A DNA stretch of 64,000 nucleotides. Source: Alphaproteobacteria bacterium. GTDB taxonomy: Bacteria; Pseudomonadota; Alphaproteobacteria; Reyranellales; Reyranellaceae. The notes under the pieces were generated by a model. That model saw only the letters and a list, made by a program, of their open reading frames with translations, had not been told where the DNA came from and did no database searches. Position 1 is the first letter of the stretch; every line of letters begins with the position of its first letter. A program made the translations under genes and the position numbers. Location: positions 62,001-126,000 of the forward strand of contig JAFKFL010000011.1 of assembly GCA_017308235.1 (NCBI GenBank), given 5' to 3'. Positions 18,153 through 26,864 of the stretch are shown here, one piece after another.

Positions 18153-18194
18153 TTGACCGGCTGTATGGTCCCAACTAGTCTGCAATCGTTTGCA
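18153..18194 (+). promoter_or_regulatory. promoter with LacI-type operator (site 1)
   Basis: TTGACC (18153-18158) is followed after 17 bases by a weak -10-like TAGTCT (18176-18181). TGCAATCGTTTGCA (18181-18194) is a palindrome of form TGCAA-N4-TTGCA with a central CG, the classic LacI/GalR-family operator layout. Binding there would block the promoter of the operon starting at 18221. The operon's last gene encodes a LacI-family regulator, and 13 of 14 bases recur before the next operon at 24828. Confidence 0.65.
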
Positions 18195-18220
18195 ATAAGG
18201 ATAAAGATGGGAGGGCGCCA

Positions 18221-19276
18221 ATGAGAAGGGCGACGAGGCGTCGATTTCTGGCGGGTGCCGCGGCACTTGGCGCCGTCCGGGCGCCGTATGTGTTTGCGCA
18301 GTCGAATTTTCTCGAACCGGCGCGCATCCGCATGGGTTTCGCCCCCTACATCTCCGCCGGTCCGTACTTCATCGCGGAGACCAAGGGTTACTTTCGCAAG
18401 CTCAATATTGAAATCGTGCCAACGAGCCACGTCGACGGTTCGCTATCGATGCCATCGCTCGTCGCCGGCGAGCTCGATATCACGGGAGCCACGCTCAGCG
18501 CCGGCTTGTTCAATCTCATGTCGAAGGGAGCCGACCTTCGGCTTTTCTTCGACCGTGGCCGCGAAGCGCCGGGCTGGGGCTCGAATGCGATCTTGGTATC
18601 GCGCGACATGTGGGAGCGCGGCTTTCGCAGTGTCGATGGATACATGGCCGCGAAAGGCACCAAGATCGGCATCTCCTCGCGCGGCAGCGTCGCGCAATAT
18701 CTCCACACCATGGGCATCGACCGGGCGGGACTGAAGGTCGACGACTTCGATTGGCAATGGGGTCTCGCGCCAAAGGCTAGTCTGCCCCTGATGCAGCAGA
18801 ACCGGATCGATATCCTCAACCTGCCGCTGCCCGGGGCCTATGCCGCCCAGCACCAGGGCATCGGCAAGATCGCGACCTGGAGCGATGAATTGGCGCCGAA
18901 TTTCGCGCTCGCCTGTTCAGTGGCCAGCCGGAAGTTCCTGCGCGAGCGGCATTCTGCCGTCGTGCGCTTTTCGATGGCGATCATGCAGGGAAACATCGAG
19001 TTCATGGACGCGGCCAAGTCGGGGAACCCCGAGATCCTCAAGATCATCGCCGATCAAACCGGTCTCGCCGTTCCCGTGATCGATGAGACCCGGCCGCGTT
19101 GGACATACATGCCCATCGACGGGATTCCCGACCTGGCTCAGATCGTCAAACAGCAGAAGTTCTGGCACGAGCGCACGGATCTGCTCGCCCGGTCGGTTCC
19201 CGAGGATCAGCTGTTCGATGACGCTGCGATCAAGGAAGCCAAGCGGCGGCTCGACGAGAAGAACCCGTTCAACTGA
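18221..19276 (+). CDS. NitT/TauT-type ABC substrate-binding protein
   Basis: This 351-aa exported binding protein of the NMT1/NitT class has a twin-arginine-like leader (RRATRRRFLAGAAALGA, then YVFAQ). The mature part begins IRMGFAPYISAGPYFIAETK, in which the ligand-facing loop and the AETKGYF region are typical of the family. GGGAGGG precedes the ATG. It heads an operon with an ATPase, a permease, two amidohydrolases and a LacI-type regulator, so its ligand is probably the amidohydrolase substrate or a precursor of it. Confidence 0.88.
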   Translation: MRRATRRRFLAGAAALGAVRAPYVFAQSNFLEPARIRMGFAPYISAGPYFIAETKGYFRKLNIEIVPTSHVDGSLSMPSLVAGELDITGATLSAGLFNLMSKGADLRLFFDRGREAPGWGSNAILVSRDMWERGFRSVDGYMAAKGTKIGISSRGSVAQYLHTMGIDRAGLKVDDFDWQWGLAPKASLPLMQQNRIDILNLPLPGAYAAQHQGIGKIATWSDELAPNFALACSVASRKFLRERHSAVVRFSMAIMQGNIEFMDAAKSGNPEILKIIADQTGLAVPVIDETRPRWTYMPIDGIPDLAQIVKQQKFWHERTDLLARSVPEDQLFDDAAIKEAKRRLDEKNPFN

Positions 19277-19304
19277 TCACCACAGCACTGGAAACTCAGT
19301 ACGC

Positions 19305-20120
19305 ATGAGTTCGCTCGGCACGCGATTCGAAGCCATTTCCATCGAAGGCCTGTCCCATCGATTTCTGAGCCGGAACAAGCCGCCGACCACCGCCCTGGCG
19401 GACGTTTCGGTCCGCTTTCCTTCGGGAAAGGTGACCTCGATCGTGGGGCCTTCCGGTTGCGGCAAGTCGACCCTGCTGTTGATCATGCGTGGCCTCGTCA
19501 AGGCGACGGACGGTCAAGTGCGTTTCCTCTATGGCAATGGTTCCGGGGACGTGACAGTGGGTGATGCGCCACGCATGGCGACAGTCTGGCAAGCTTTCAA
19601 TCTGCTGCCTTGGCGAACGGTCATGGATAATGTCGCCTTTGGTCTCGAGTTGAGCGGCATGCCCACGGCGGAGCGGCGGGCCAAGGCGGCGGACGCCATC
19701 CGGGCGGTGGAACTGAGCGGCTTCGAGAACCATTATCCTGGTCAGCTTTCCGGCGGCATGAAACAGCGCGTCGGATTGGCTCGCGGCTTGGTGATGTCGC
19801 CAGATGTCCTCTTCCTCGACGAGCCGTTCGGCGCGCTCGACGCCCAAACACGCCTGTATCTTCAGGAACAGCTGTCGACGCTGGTGGAAAGCAGCGGCAA
19901 GACGGTTGTTCTGGTCACGCACTCGATCGAGGAGGCGATATTCCTGGGCGACCATGTGATCGTCATGACTGCACGGCCGGGGCGGGTCGCGGCGACGCTC
20001 GACGTTCCCTTGCCGCGGCCGCGCACCCTCGACATGCAAAAGGAACCAGCGTTCGGTGATCTGTTCACTGAGATATACGGCCTGCTGCGGGAAGAGGTCC
20101 GCAAGTCGATGTTGAACTGA
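19305..20120 (+). CDS. NitT/TauT-type ABC transporter ATPase
   Basis: The cytoplasmic ATPase subunit (271 aa) has Walker A GPSGCGKST, Q-loop VWQAFNLLPW, signature LSGGMKQR, Walker B VLFLDEPFGALD and switch His in VTHSIEEAI. The LPRPRTLD tail is characteristic of the nitrate/sulfonate group. The start at 19305 was chosen because the conserved sequence begins shortly after it; the open frame upstream overlaps the binding-protein gene. Confidence 0.92.
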   Translation: MSSLGTRFEAISIEGLSHRFLSRNKPPTTALADVSVRFPSGKVTSIVGPSGCGKSTLLLIMRGLVKATDGQVRFLYGNGSGDVTVGDAPRMATVWQAFNLLPWRTVMDNVAFGLELSGMPTAERRAKAADAIRAVELSGFENHYPGQLSGGMKQRVGLARGLVMSPDVLFLDEPFGALDAQTRLYLQEQLSTLVESSGKTVVLVTHSIEEAIFLGDHVIVMTARPGRVAATLDVPLPRPRTLDMQKEPAFGDLFTEIYGLLREEVRKSMLN

Positions 20121-20129
20121 GGGCGGTTC

Positions 20130-20951
20130 ATGACGGAAGCCAACCAAGTCATTCTTCCGGCGGCTGAAACGCCGAAGTCGCCGCCGACCGACGAGCGTCT
20201 GCGCAACGACACCTGGTGGTACGGTCCGGTGGCCATCATCGCTTTCCTGGTCTTCTGGGAAGTGGCCGTCCGCAGCGGCAATGTTCCAGAGATCTTCCTG
20301 CCGCGCCCCTCGATCGTGGTCGTCACGCTCTACGATCTGTTCGCATACAAGCATCTGCTCGACGATCTCGGCTTGACGCTCTTCCGGATATTCTCCGGCT
20401 TCCTTCTCGCAGCCGTCGTCGGTGTCGGCCTTGGCCTTTTCATGGGAACGTCCCGACGGTTCAATGCCATTGCCGATACCTTCGTGGCGGCTCTCTACCC
20501 CGTGCCGAAGATCGCACTCCTTCCGCTGTTGGTGATCTGGTTCGGCACGGGAAACGCCTTCATGATCGCGCTCTCCGCCCTGGGCGGCCTTTTTCCGGTG
20601 CTGATCAACACGGTCGTGGGCGTGCGGCAATGCGACGAGGGATTGATCCTGGCGGCACGCGACCTGGGCGCGAGCGCGGCACAGGTTCAGCGCAAGATCG
20701 TTTTGCCGGCGGCCGTACCGACCATCTTCGGCGGACTGCGGCTGGCGCTTGGCATATCGATCATCATGGTCGTGGCGGGCGAGATGCAGACGGCACGTTA
20801 CGGCCTTGGCGCCAAGCTTGAACAGGCGGGACAGGTTCTGGAGACGGGTCAGGTCTTCGCCATCCTGCTTCTTCTGGCGATCGTGGGCGTCATCTTGACC
20901 AAGGCGCAGGATCGCCTGGGAAATTTCGTCGATCGGTGGCGCGCGAAATAG
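20130..20951 (+). CDS. NitT/TauT-type ABC transporter permease
   Basis: This is a 273-aa membrane subunit with about six hydrophobic segments. The conserved YPVPKIALLPLLVIWFGTG region and the docking loop AARDLGASAAQVQRKIVLPA place it in the NitT/TauT permease family. It begins 9 bases after the ATPase stop, with GAGGGCGG upstream of the ATG. Confidence 0.9.
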   Translation: MTEANQVILPAAETPKSPPTDERLRNDTWWYGPVAIIAFLVFWEVAVRSGNVPEIFLPRPSIVVVTLYDLFAYKHLLDDLGLTLFRIFSGFLLAAVVGVGLGLFMGTSRRFNAIADTFVAALYPVPKIALLPLLVIWFGTGNAFMIALSALGGLFPVLINTVVGVRQCDEGLILAARDLGASAAQVQRKIVLPAAVPTIFGGLRLALGISIIMVVAGEMQTARYGLGAKLEQAGQVLETGQVFAILLLLAIVGVILTKAQDRLGNFVDRWRAK

Positions 20952-20969
20952 GGTTACGGGAGCAGGGAC

Positions 20970-22346
20970 ATGAAACGAACTTTGATCGACTGCGGTTGGC
21001 TCGTCAGCATGGACGAGGCGATCGGCGACCTGCGCGACGCTCGTGTCCTGATCGAAGGTAGTCGCATCGTTGCTGTCGGCAAGAACATCAAGGCCGATGC
21101 CGACGAAACGATCGATGCGCGCGACAAGATCGTCATGCCCGGCTTGATCGACGCCCACATCCACACCTGGCAGGCCGGCCTTCGCGCCATCGGCTCGGAA
21201 TGGCTGGGGCCTGACTATCACAAGAACATCCATGCCAACCTCGCAACCCGCTACCAGCCCGAGGACAACTATCTGGGCAACCTGATCGGCGCGCTTGGCC
21301 AGATCGATGGCGGGGTGACGACGATCCTCGACTGGTGCCACAACCTCACTTCGCTCGAACATGCGGAGCGTTCGGTGGACGGCCTTGAGGAGTCGGGAAT
21401 CCGCGCTGTCTTCGCGCATGGCACGGCCAAGCCGCCGACCCGTCCCGGCGAGTTGCCCTATACGCACGTGCCGCATCCGCGTGACCGGATCGAAGCCCTT
21501 CGCAAGGGCCGTTTCGCGAGCGACGACCGGCTCGTCACGCTCGCCATGGCCATCCTTGGCCCGCATTGGGGCACCTACGAGGTCGCCGAGCAAGATATCC
21601 GAATGGCCCGCGAGTTCGGCCTGCTCTCGACTTCGCATGCGACTCGCAAACCGTCTGACCAGGTGGCACCGGGCGGCTACCTGCGGCTGGCGGACGCCGG
21701 GTTGCTGGGCCCGGACCACAATATCGTGCATGGCAACTACATCGAGGACGACGAACTGCGGCGTCTGATCGAAGCGGGGGTCTCGGTCACCGCTACCGTG
21801 CTCGTCGAGCTGCATGGCCATGTTGCCGAGCCGCTCACGCTCCGGGTACGCAAGCTGGGCGGCATGCCCTCGATCGGCGTCGACGTCGAACCCATTGTCA
21901 CGGGCGAGATGTTCCGGGAAATGCAGGGCGCTCTCCTGCATGCTCGATGGGCTTCGTTGCGCGACAATGCCGCTGCCGGCAAGCCGGCCTTGCAGACCAT
22001 CCCGGTCAAATCTCGCGAGGCGCTTGCATGGGCAACCATCGGCAATGCGCGTGCCGTCGGGTTGGAAGATCGGATCGGATCCATCACGCCGGGTAAGAAG
22101 GCCGATCTCGTCATGCTGAGGGCCAACGACCTCAACCTGTTTCCGGTCCACGATCCGCTGCTCTCCATCACCGATCAGGCGCACAGCGGCAACGTCGACA
22201 CGGTTATGATCGATGGGGTGATCAAGAAGCAGGGCGGCAAGCGGGTTTTTCCGGATGCCGTCTTGTCGAAACGGCGTGCCGAGCTCATGGCCTCGGTGGA
22301 GCGCATCATGCGCGATGGCAATTTCCAGCCCAAGGCGGCAGCATGA
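20970..22346 (+). CDS. amidohydrolase (TRZ/ATZ-like), first of tandem pair
   Basis: This 458-aa metal-dependent hydrolase has metal ligands in DAHIHTWQAGLRAIG (HxH), a His in VHGNYIEDDELR and an Asp in SIGVDVEPIV. The C-terminal segment is GSITPGKKADLVMLRANDLN. It is a clear paralogue of the next gene, sharing for example the opening MKRTLI-CGWL-SMD and the GSEWLG block. It is co-transcribed with an importer, so it likely hydrolyses the imported compound in the cytoplasm. Stop and next start overlap (ATGA at 22343). Confidence 0.86.
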   Translation: MKRTLIDCGWLVSMDEAIGDLRDARVLIEGSRIVAVGKNIKADADETIDARDKIVMPGLIDAHIHTWQAGLRAIGSEWLGPDYHKNIHANLATRYQPEDNYLGNLIGALGQIDGGVTTILDWCHNLTSLEHAERSVDGLEESGIRAVFAHGTAKPPTRPGELPYTHVPHPRDRIEALRKGRFASDDRLVTLAMAILGPHWGTYEVAEQDIRMAREFGLLSTSHATRKPSDQVAPGGYLRLADAGLLGPDHNIVHGNYIEDDELRRLIEAGVSVTATVLVELHGHVAEPLTLRVRKLGGMPSIGVDVEPIVTGEMFREMQGALLHARWASLRDNAAAGKPALQTIPVKSREALAWATIGNARAVGLEDRIGSITPGKKADLVMLRANDLNLFPVHDPLLSITDQAHSGNVDTVMIDGVIKKQGGKRVFPDAVLSKRRAELMASVERIMRDGNFQPKAAA

Positions 22347-23725
22347 AGCGCACTCTCATCCGCTGCGGCTGGCTGATCTCGATGGACAAGTCCATCGGTG
22401 ATCTCAAGGACGTCGACCTGCTGATTGCGGATGACGGGATCGAGGCGATCGGCCCACGCCTATCCGCTCCTGCGGACGAGACGATCGATGCCACGGGCAT
22501 GATCGCGATGCCAGGCCTGATCAATATGCATTTGCACACGTTCCAGGCGGGTTTTCGCGGGATCGGCTCGGAATGGTTGGGGCACGACTATTTCCGCATC
22601 TTCTACGGCGACATCGCGACTCGCTTCCAGCCCGAGGACAATTACCTGGGCACGCTCTTCGGCGCCCTCAATCAGCTCAACAACGGTGTCACGACGCTAG
22701 CTGACTACTCGCACAACATTCGGACCCTCGAGCAGGCGGAACGGTCCGTCGACGCCCTTGTCGACTCAGGCATCCGCGCCACGTTTATCCATGGTGACGG
22801 ATTGCGCGAACCGGCGGCGCCAAGTGCCTTGCCGTCCCGCCGCCTGCATCCACGCGATCGCGTCGTCGCCCTCCAGAAAAGCAGGTTCGATCATGATGGC
22901 CGGGTCAGGCTTGCCCTCGCCATCGCGGGTCCGCATTGGGCTGACTGGGAGGCGTCGTTGCACAACGTGCGGCTGGCCCGCGACCTCGGCCTCCTGGCAT
23001 CGTCCCATGTCACCAAGAGCAGCGCGCGGGCGGTGGTGCCGGACGGCTACGATCGGCTGGCCGCGATGAAGCTCCTTGGCCCTGACCACAATCTCGTCCA
23101 CTGCAACCATCTCGCGCCGGATGAAATCGGCCGCCTTCTCGACGCCGGGTGCTCGGTGACCTGCACGAACATGAACGAGCTGCACGACTATCCCATTCCG
23201 ACGGCGATGATGAAGGTGCTGGCGCACGGTGCAGTACCGTCGATCGGTATCGATGTCGAGGCGATGGTGGCAGGCGATCTCTGGCGCGAAATGCAGGCAG
23301 CGCTCCTGTTCGCGCGCATCGAAAACCACCGTTCGGGCACGCTTGGCCCGATGGTCAACTCTCGCGAGGCTTTGCGTTGGGTGACAGAGGGCGCCGCCCG
23401 GGCGCTGATGATGGAACGGGAGATCGGGGCGCTATCGCCCGGCAAGAAGGCCGATCTCATCCTGGTTCGGGCGACGGACCTCAATCTTTTTCCTGTTCAC
23501 GATCCGCTGTTGTCCGTCGTCGAGCAGGCGAATGCCGGAAACGTCGATACGGTCATCGTTGACGGCGTAGTTCGCAAGCGGGATGGGCGCCTGCTCTTCG
23601 ACGATGTGAAGCGGCAAGCTTTGGGAGAGCGACTCGTCGAGTCAGTTCATCGGCTCGCGGCCGAAGCAGGCCATCCTCTTTCTCTTGGCGCGGATCGTGG
23701 TGCGACGGCAGCCGCCTCGCGATGA
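22343..23725 (+). CDS. amidohydrolase (TRZ/ATZ-like), second of tandem pair
   Basis: This 460-aa enzyme is closely related to the previous one. Metal ligands appear in NMHLHTFQAGFRGIG, VHCNHLAPDEIGR and SIGIDVEAMV. It differs around substrate-facing loops: TLADYSHNIRTLEQA replaces TILDWCHNLTSLEHA, and NMNELHDYPIPTAMM replaces VLVELHGHVAEPLTL. That suggests divergence to a related but different substrate or step after duplication. It is translationally coupled to both neighbours (ATGA overlaps at 22343 and 23722). Confidence 0.86.
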   Translation: MKRTLIRCGWLISMDKSIGDLKDVDLLIADDGIEAIGPRLSAPADETIDATGMIAMPGLINMHLHTFQAGFRGIGSEWLGHDYFRIFYGDIATRFQPEDNYLGTLFGALNQLNNGVTTLADYSHNIRTLEQAERSVDALVDSGIRATFIHGDGLREPAAPSALPSRRLHPRDRVVALQKSRFDHDGRVRLALAIAGPHWADWEASLHNVRLARDLGLLASSHVTKSSARAVVPDGYDRLAAMKLLGPDHNLVHCNHLAPDEIGRLLDAGCSVTCTNMNELHDYPIPTAMMKVLAHGAVPSIGIDVEAMVAGDLWREMQAALLFARIENHRSGTLGPMVNSREALRWVTEGAARALMMEREIGALSPGKKADLILVRATDLNLFPVHDPLLSVVEQANAGNVDTVIVDGVVRKRDGRLLFDDVKRQALGERLVESVHRLAAEAGHPLSLGADRGATAAASR

Positions 23726-24807
23726 AAAGAACTAAAAAAAGGGATGCGCCGCGGAAGTCGGACGGACCTGCCCGAGTTCGCCCGGCGACATTGAAGCAGG
23801 TGGCGGCCGATGCCGGCGTCCATCCCTCGACCGTGTCGCGCGTCCTCAATCCCGGTACACGCGGCATGATCGCCGATGATGTGGCGTTGCGTGTGCAAGC
23901 CAGTGCAAAGAAGCTTGGCTATCGCCCCGACAGTGTTGCGGTCAGTCTTCGCACGGGCCGGTCGCGGCTTGTGGGCGTGCTGCTACCCGACATCGCAAAC
24001 CTGGTATTTCCGCCGATCCTGAGCGGTGTGACCGACGTGCTCCATCGCTCGGGGTACTCGACGATCATTGCCGAGGTGGAAGCAGATCGCGACAGCCAGT
24101 TGCAGTTGATCGAGCAGCTGATCATGCGGCGGGTGGACGGATTGGTGCTGGCGACGGCAAGTCGCAACGATCCTGTCGTAACGTACTGCATCGAGCGCCA
24201 TCTGCCGGTCGTCCTCGTCAATCGGACGGAAGCGCAGGCCCGCGTCTCGGCAGTGGTCTCTGACGACCGCAAGGCCATGCAGCTTGTGATGGACCACCTT
24301 GTCTCTCTCGGACATCGGCGGATCGGCCATCTGGCAGGGCCTGCCACTCTTTCGACCGGGTTCTCGCGACGGCAGGGGTTCGAACTGTCGGCGCGAGCGC
24401 ACAAATTGACGGCGAAGGAAGTAGCTGTCGAAACCACCGTGGCTTACGCGCGGGAGGAAGGTGTGTCGGCGACGCGTCGCCTCCTGGACCGACACCCAGA
24501 CCTCACCGCCATCGCCGCGGCGAACGACCTGCTGGCTCTGGGAGCCTATGAGGCGTTGCGCGAGCGTGGGTTCAAATGCCCGCAGGACGTTTCGGTCGTC
24601 GGCCATAATGACATGCCACTGGTTGACATCATGTCGCCGCCGCTGACGACGGTCCGCATCGCCCACCGCGAGATGGGGAGCGAAGCAGCCCAGCTCCTTG
24701 TTACCGAGATGACGGGGCTGGCGTCTCCCAAGCGTCACGTCGTGCTGGCACCTTCGCTTGTCGTGCGAGGTTCTACCGCTGCGCCGCCAACCAGACGAAA
24801 GCATTGA
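23722..24807 (+). CDS. LacI-family transcriptional regulator
   Basis: This 361-aa DNA-binding repressor or activator has a LacI head displaced by a basic N-terminal tail: TLKQVAADAGVHPSTVSRVL (helix-turn-helix) and the hinge region YRPDSVAVSLRTGRSRLVGV. The periplasmic-binding-protein-like sensor follows to the C-terminus (DVSVVGHNDMPL is the usual late motif). It is coupled by ATGA to the amidohydrolase gene. Matching LacI-type palindromes at 18181 and 24828 suggest it regulates its own operon and the following oxygenase operon. Confidence 0.92.
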   Translation: MKRTKKRDAPRKSDGPARVRPATLKQVAADAGVHPSTVSRVLNPGTRGMIADDVALRVQASAKKLGYRPDSVAVSLRTGRSRLVGVLLPDIANLVFPPILSGVTDVLHRSGYSTIIAEVEADRDSQLQLIEQLIMRRVDGLVLATASRNDPVVTYCIERHLPVVLVNRTEAQARVSAVVSDDRKAMQLVMDHLVSLGHRRIGHLAGPATLSTGFSRRQGFELSARAHKLTAKEVAVETTVAYAREEGVSATRRLLDRHPDLTAIAAANDLLALGAYEALRERGFKCPQDVSVVGHNDMPLVDIMSPPLTTVRIAHREMGSEAAQLLVTEMTGLASPKRHVVLAPSLVVRGSTAAPPTRRKH

Positions 24808-24841
24808 CAGCACTGGAACGGGGATGCAGCAATCGTTTGCA
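24804..24841 (+). promoter_or_regulatory. promoter with LacI-type operator (site 2)
   Basis: TTGACA (24804-24809) overlaps the stop of the LacI-family gene. AGCAATCGTTTGCA (24828-24841) sits where the -10 region would be and agrees with site 1 (18181-18194) at 13 of 14 bases, including the central ATCGT. It ends 24 bases before the ATG of the dioxygenase gene. Confidence 0.62.
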
Positions 24842-24865
24842 GATCATGTCGATTGGAGGTGCGGA

Positions 24866-25792
24866 ATGGCCGAGACGACCTCGAAGAAAACGAGCGGAAG
24901 CGTCATCGGGACGGCGGATGATGTCACCGGCGTCGTGCTTGCCGCGATGGACGGCGCGCCGAATGCGCGACTGCGCGAGATCGCATCGTCGTTCGTTCGC
25001 CACATGCATGCCTTCGCCCGCGAAGTGAAGCTGACCGAGCAGGAGTACTCGGTCGGGGTCGAGTTTCTCAACCGCATCGGGCAGGCGACGAACGACCATC
25101 ACAACGAGGGGATCCTCTTTTCCGATGCGATCGGATTTTCGACGCTGGTTTGCCTGATGAACAACGGCTCAGGCGGTCCGACGGAGACGGCTGCCGCTTT
25201 GCTGGGCCCCTTCTGGCGGATGCATTCGCCGAGTACAAAAGATGGCGGCTCAATCGTTCGTTCGCCGACGCCAGGGCCGCAGCTCTTCGTGAAGGGGGCC
25301 GTCAAGGATACCGCAGGGGCACCGATTGCAAACGTGGAAATCGACGTGTGGCAATCGTCTCCCGTCGGCCTCTACGAGAACCAGGACGACAAGCAGGCCG
25401 ACATGAACCTGCGTGGCAAATTCGTCACCGACACGGCAGGGCGCTTCAGCTTCCACACAGTGAAGCCTGCGGGTTACCCGGTGCCGACCGACGGCCCGGT
25501 AGGCGACATGCTGCGGGCGCAGAAGCGGCATCCCTATCGCCCGGCCCATCTGCACTTCCTGATGCATAAGCCAAAGTTCAAAACACTGATTACCCAGGTG
25601 TTCGTCAGCGACGATCCGAACCTCGAGTCGGATGTCGTATTCGGGGTTACACGTCCACTGGTCGGCGATTTCCAGCGCCACGATTCCGGATCGGCACCAG
25701 CGGCCGATGTGAAGGCACCCTGGTACACACTCGACCAGACGTTCGTGATGGCGGCGGGTGAAGCGGCACTCCCTGTGCCTCCCATCAAGTGA
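24866..25792 (+). CDS. intradiol ring-cleavage dioxygenase (hydroxyquinol/catechol 1,2-dioxygenase type)
   Basis: This is a 308-aa non-heme Fe(III) enzyme that cuts an ortho-diol or triol ring between the hydroxyls. The N-terminal helical linker domain runs to about residue 100, then GPFWRM and the beta-sandwich. The iron ligands are visible as Tyr in GLYENQDD and Tyr/His/His in HPYRPAHLHFL. Length and sequence are nearer to hydroxyquinol 1,2-dioxygenases (product maleylacetate) than to protocatechuate 3,4-dioxygenases. The start at 24866 follows TTGGAGG. It is first of three genes with an MDR reductase and a flavin monooxygenase. Confidence 0.85.
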   Translation: MAETTSKKTSGSVIGTADDVTGVVLAAMDGAPNARLREIASSFVRHMHAFAREVKLTEQEYSVGVEFLNRIGQATNDHHNEGILFSDAIGFSTLVCLMNNGSGGPTETAAALLGPFWRMHSPSTKDGGSIVRSPTPGPQLFVKGAVKDTAGAPIANVEIDVWQSSPVGLYENQDDKQADMNLRGKFVTDTAGRFSFHTVKPAGYPVPTDGPVGDMLRAQKRHPYRPAHLHFLMHKPKFKTLITQVFVSDDPNLESDVVFGVTRPLVGDFQRHDSGSAPAADVKAPWYTLDQTFVMAAGEAALPVPPIK

Positions 25793-25826
25793 GATGCATC
25801 GGCGCTTGAAGCCTTCCGACAACGCC

Positions 25827-26819
25827 ATGACATTTGCTGCAACCTGCCTTCGCCTGACGGCGAAGGCAGCCGACGTTGACGCCATCAAACCTGTCCTCGA
25901 ATCACGCCTGCTGGCGCGGGGCGACAGGGACGCGGTCGTCGAGGTTCATGCCGCCGGCGTCAACCCTTCCGACGTCAAGGCGGCCATGGGTCTGATGAGC
26001 TATGCCGTCTTTCCGCGCACGCCAGGGCGGGATTTCGCCGGGGTCGTGGTCGACGGGCCAGCGGAATGGCTCGGTCGTGAAGTGTTCGGGACTTCCGGCG
26101 ATCTCGGTATCCGTCGTGACGGCACCCATGCCTCGCATCTGGTGGTCGAGGCCGATGCTTTGGTTGCAAAGCCGGTCAATATATCGATGGACGAGGCCGC
26201 CGGAATTGGCGTTCCGTTTGTCACTGCCCTCGAGGGATTTCGCCGCGCCGGCGTGCCAAAGCCGGACGAGACTGTGTTGATCATGGGCGTCAATGGAAAG
26301 GTCGGCCAGGCGGCAGCGCAGCTCGCGACCTGGCGAGGCGCGCGCGTGATCGGCGTGGTCCGAACCGAGGATGGCTATCGGGGACATGCCAGCAGCGTCG
26401 TCGATGTGATCAATGCCACGACCGCCGATGTTGCGGCGCGCGTGCGCGACCTGACTGGCGGCAGGGGTGCTGACATCGTTTTCAATACAGTTGGTGATCC
26501 CTACTTCGAAGCAGCGCACAAGTCGCTTGCATCGGGTGGACGGCAGATCCTCATCGCGGCGATCGACCGGATCGTGTCCTTCAATATCTTCGAGTTCTAC
26601 CGTGGCCGGCATACCTACGTTGGCATCGACACGCTAGCATTCTCGTCGACCGAAAGTGCCGCGATCCTTTGCGAGGCACTGGACGGGTTCGCAAACGGGC
26701 AGCTTCGTCCGTTTCCGATCGTGTCGACCGCTGTCTATCCGCTGCATCGCGCCCATGATGCCTATTGCGCGACGTTGGGTGCATCGCGTGATCGAATCAT
26801 CCTGAAGCCGAAGGCTTGA
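25827..26819 (+). CDS. zinc-independent MDR oxidoreductase (quinone oxidoreductase-like)
   Basis: This 330-aa medium-chain dehydrogenase/reductase has the N-terminal GroES-like domain (VEVHAAGVNPSDVKAAMG, TPGRDFAGVV) and a Rossmann domain with a glycine-rich motif in VLIMGVNGKVGQAAAQLA. The structural-zinc cysteines are absent, which fits the quinone or enoyl reductase branch. No strong Shine-Dalgarno decides between ATG 25827 and ATG 25794. Position after the dioxygenase suggests reduction of a quinone or unsaturated intermediate. Confidence 0.8.
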   Translation: MTFAATCLRLTAKAADVDAIKPVLESRLLARGDRDAVVEVHAAGVNPSDVKAAMGLMSYAVFPRTPGRDFAGVVVDGPAEWLGREVFGTSGDLGIRRDGTHASHLVVEADALVAKPVNISMDEAAGIGVPFVTALEGFRRAGVPKPDETVLIMGVNGKVGQAAAQLATWRGARVIGVVRTEDGYRGHASSVVDVINATTADVAARVRDLTGGRGADIVFNTVGDPYFEAAHKSLASGGRQILIAAIDRIVSFNIFEFYRGRHTYVGIDTLAFSSTESAAILCEALDGFANGQLRPFPIVSTAVYPLHRAHDAYCATLGASRDRIILKPKA

Positions 26820-26864
26820 GGGCAGGACGAGGTTTGATCTCACCCAGCTGAGAGGGAGAAGGTG

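Noticed and set aside
19296..22184. A 962-codon open frame on the minus strand
   Set aside because: It lies antisense to the ATPase, permease and amidohydrolase genes, all of which have clear family motifs. Long antisense frames are common in GC-rich DNA; its composition (rich in Arg, His, Gln, Asp) has no recognisable domain.
26841..26864. CTGAGAGGGAGAAGG before the LLM gene, reminiscent of a TPP riboswitch core
   Set aside because: The rest of the riboswitch (ACCUGAUCUGG-like part and closing stems) is missing. The sequence is explained as the ribosome-binding site region.
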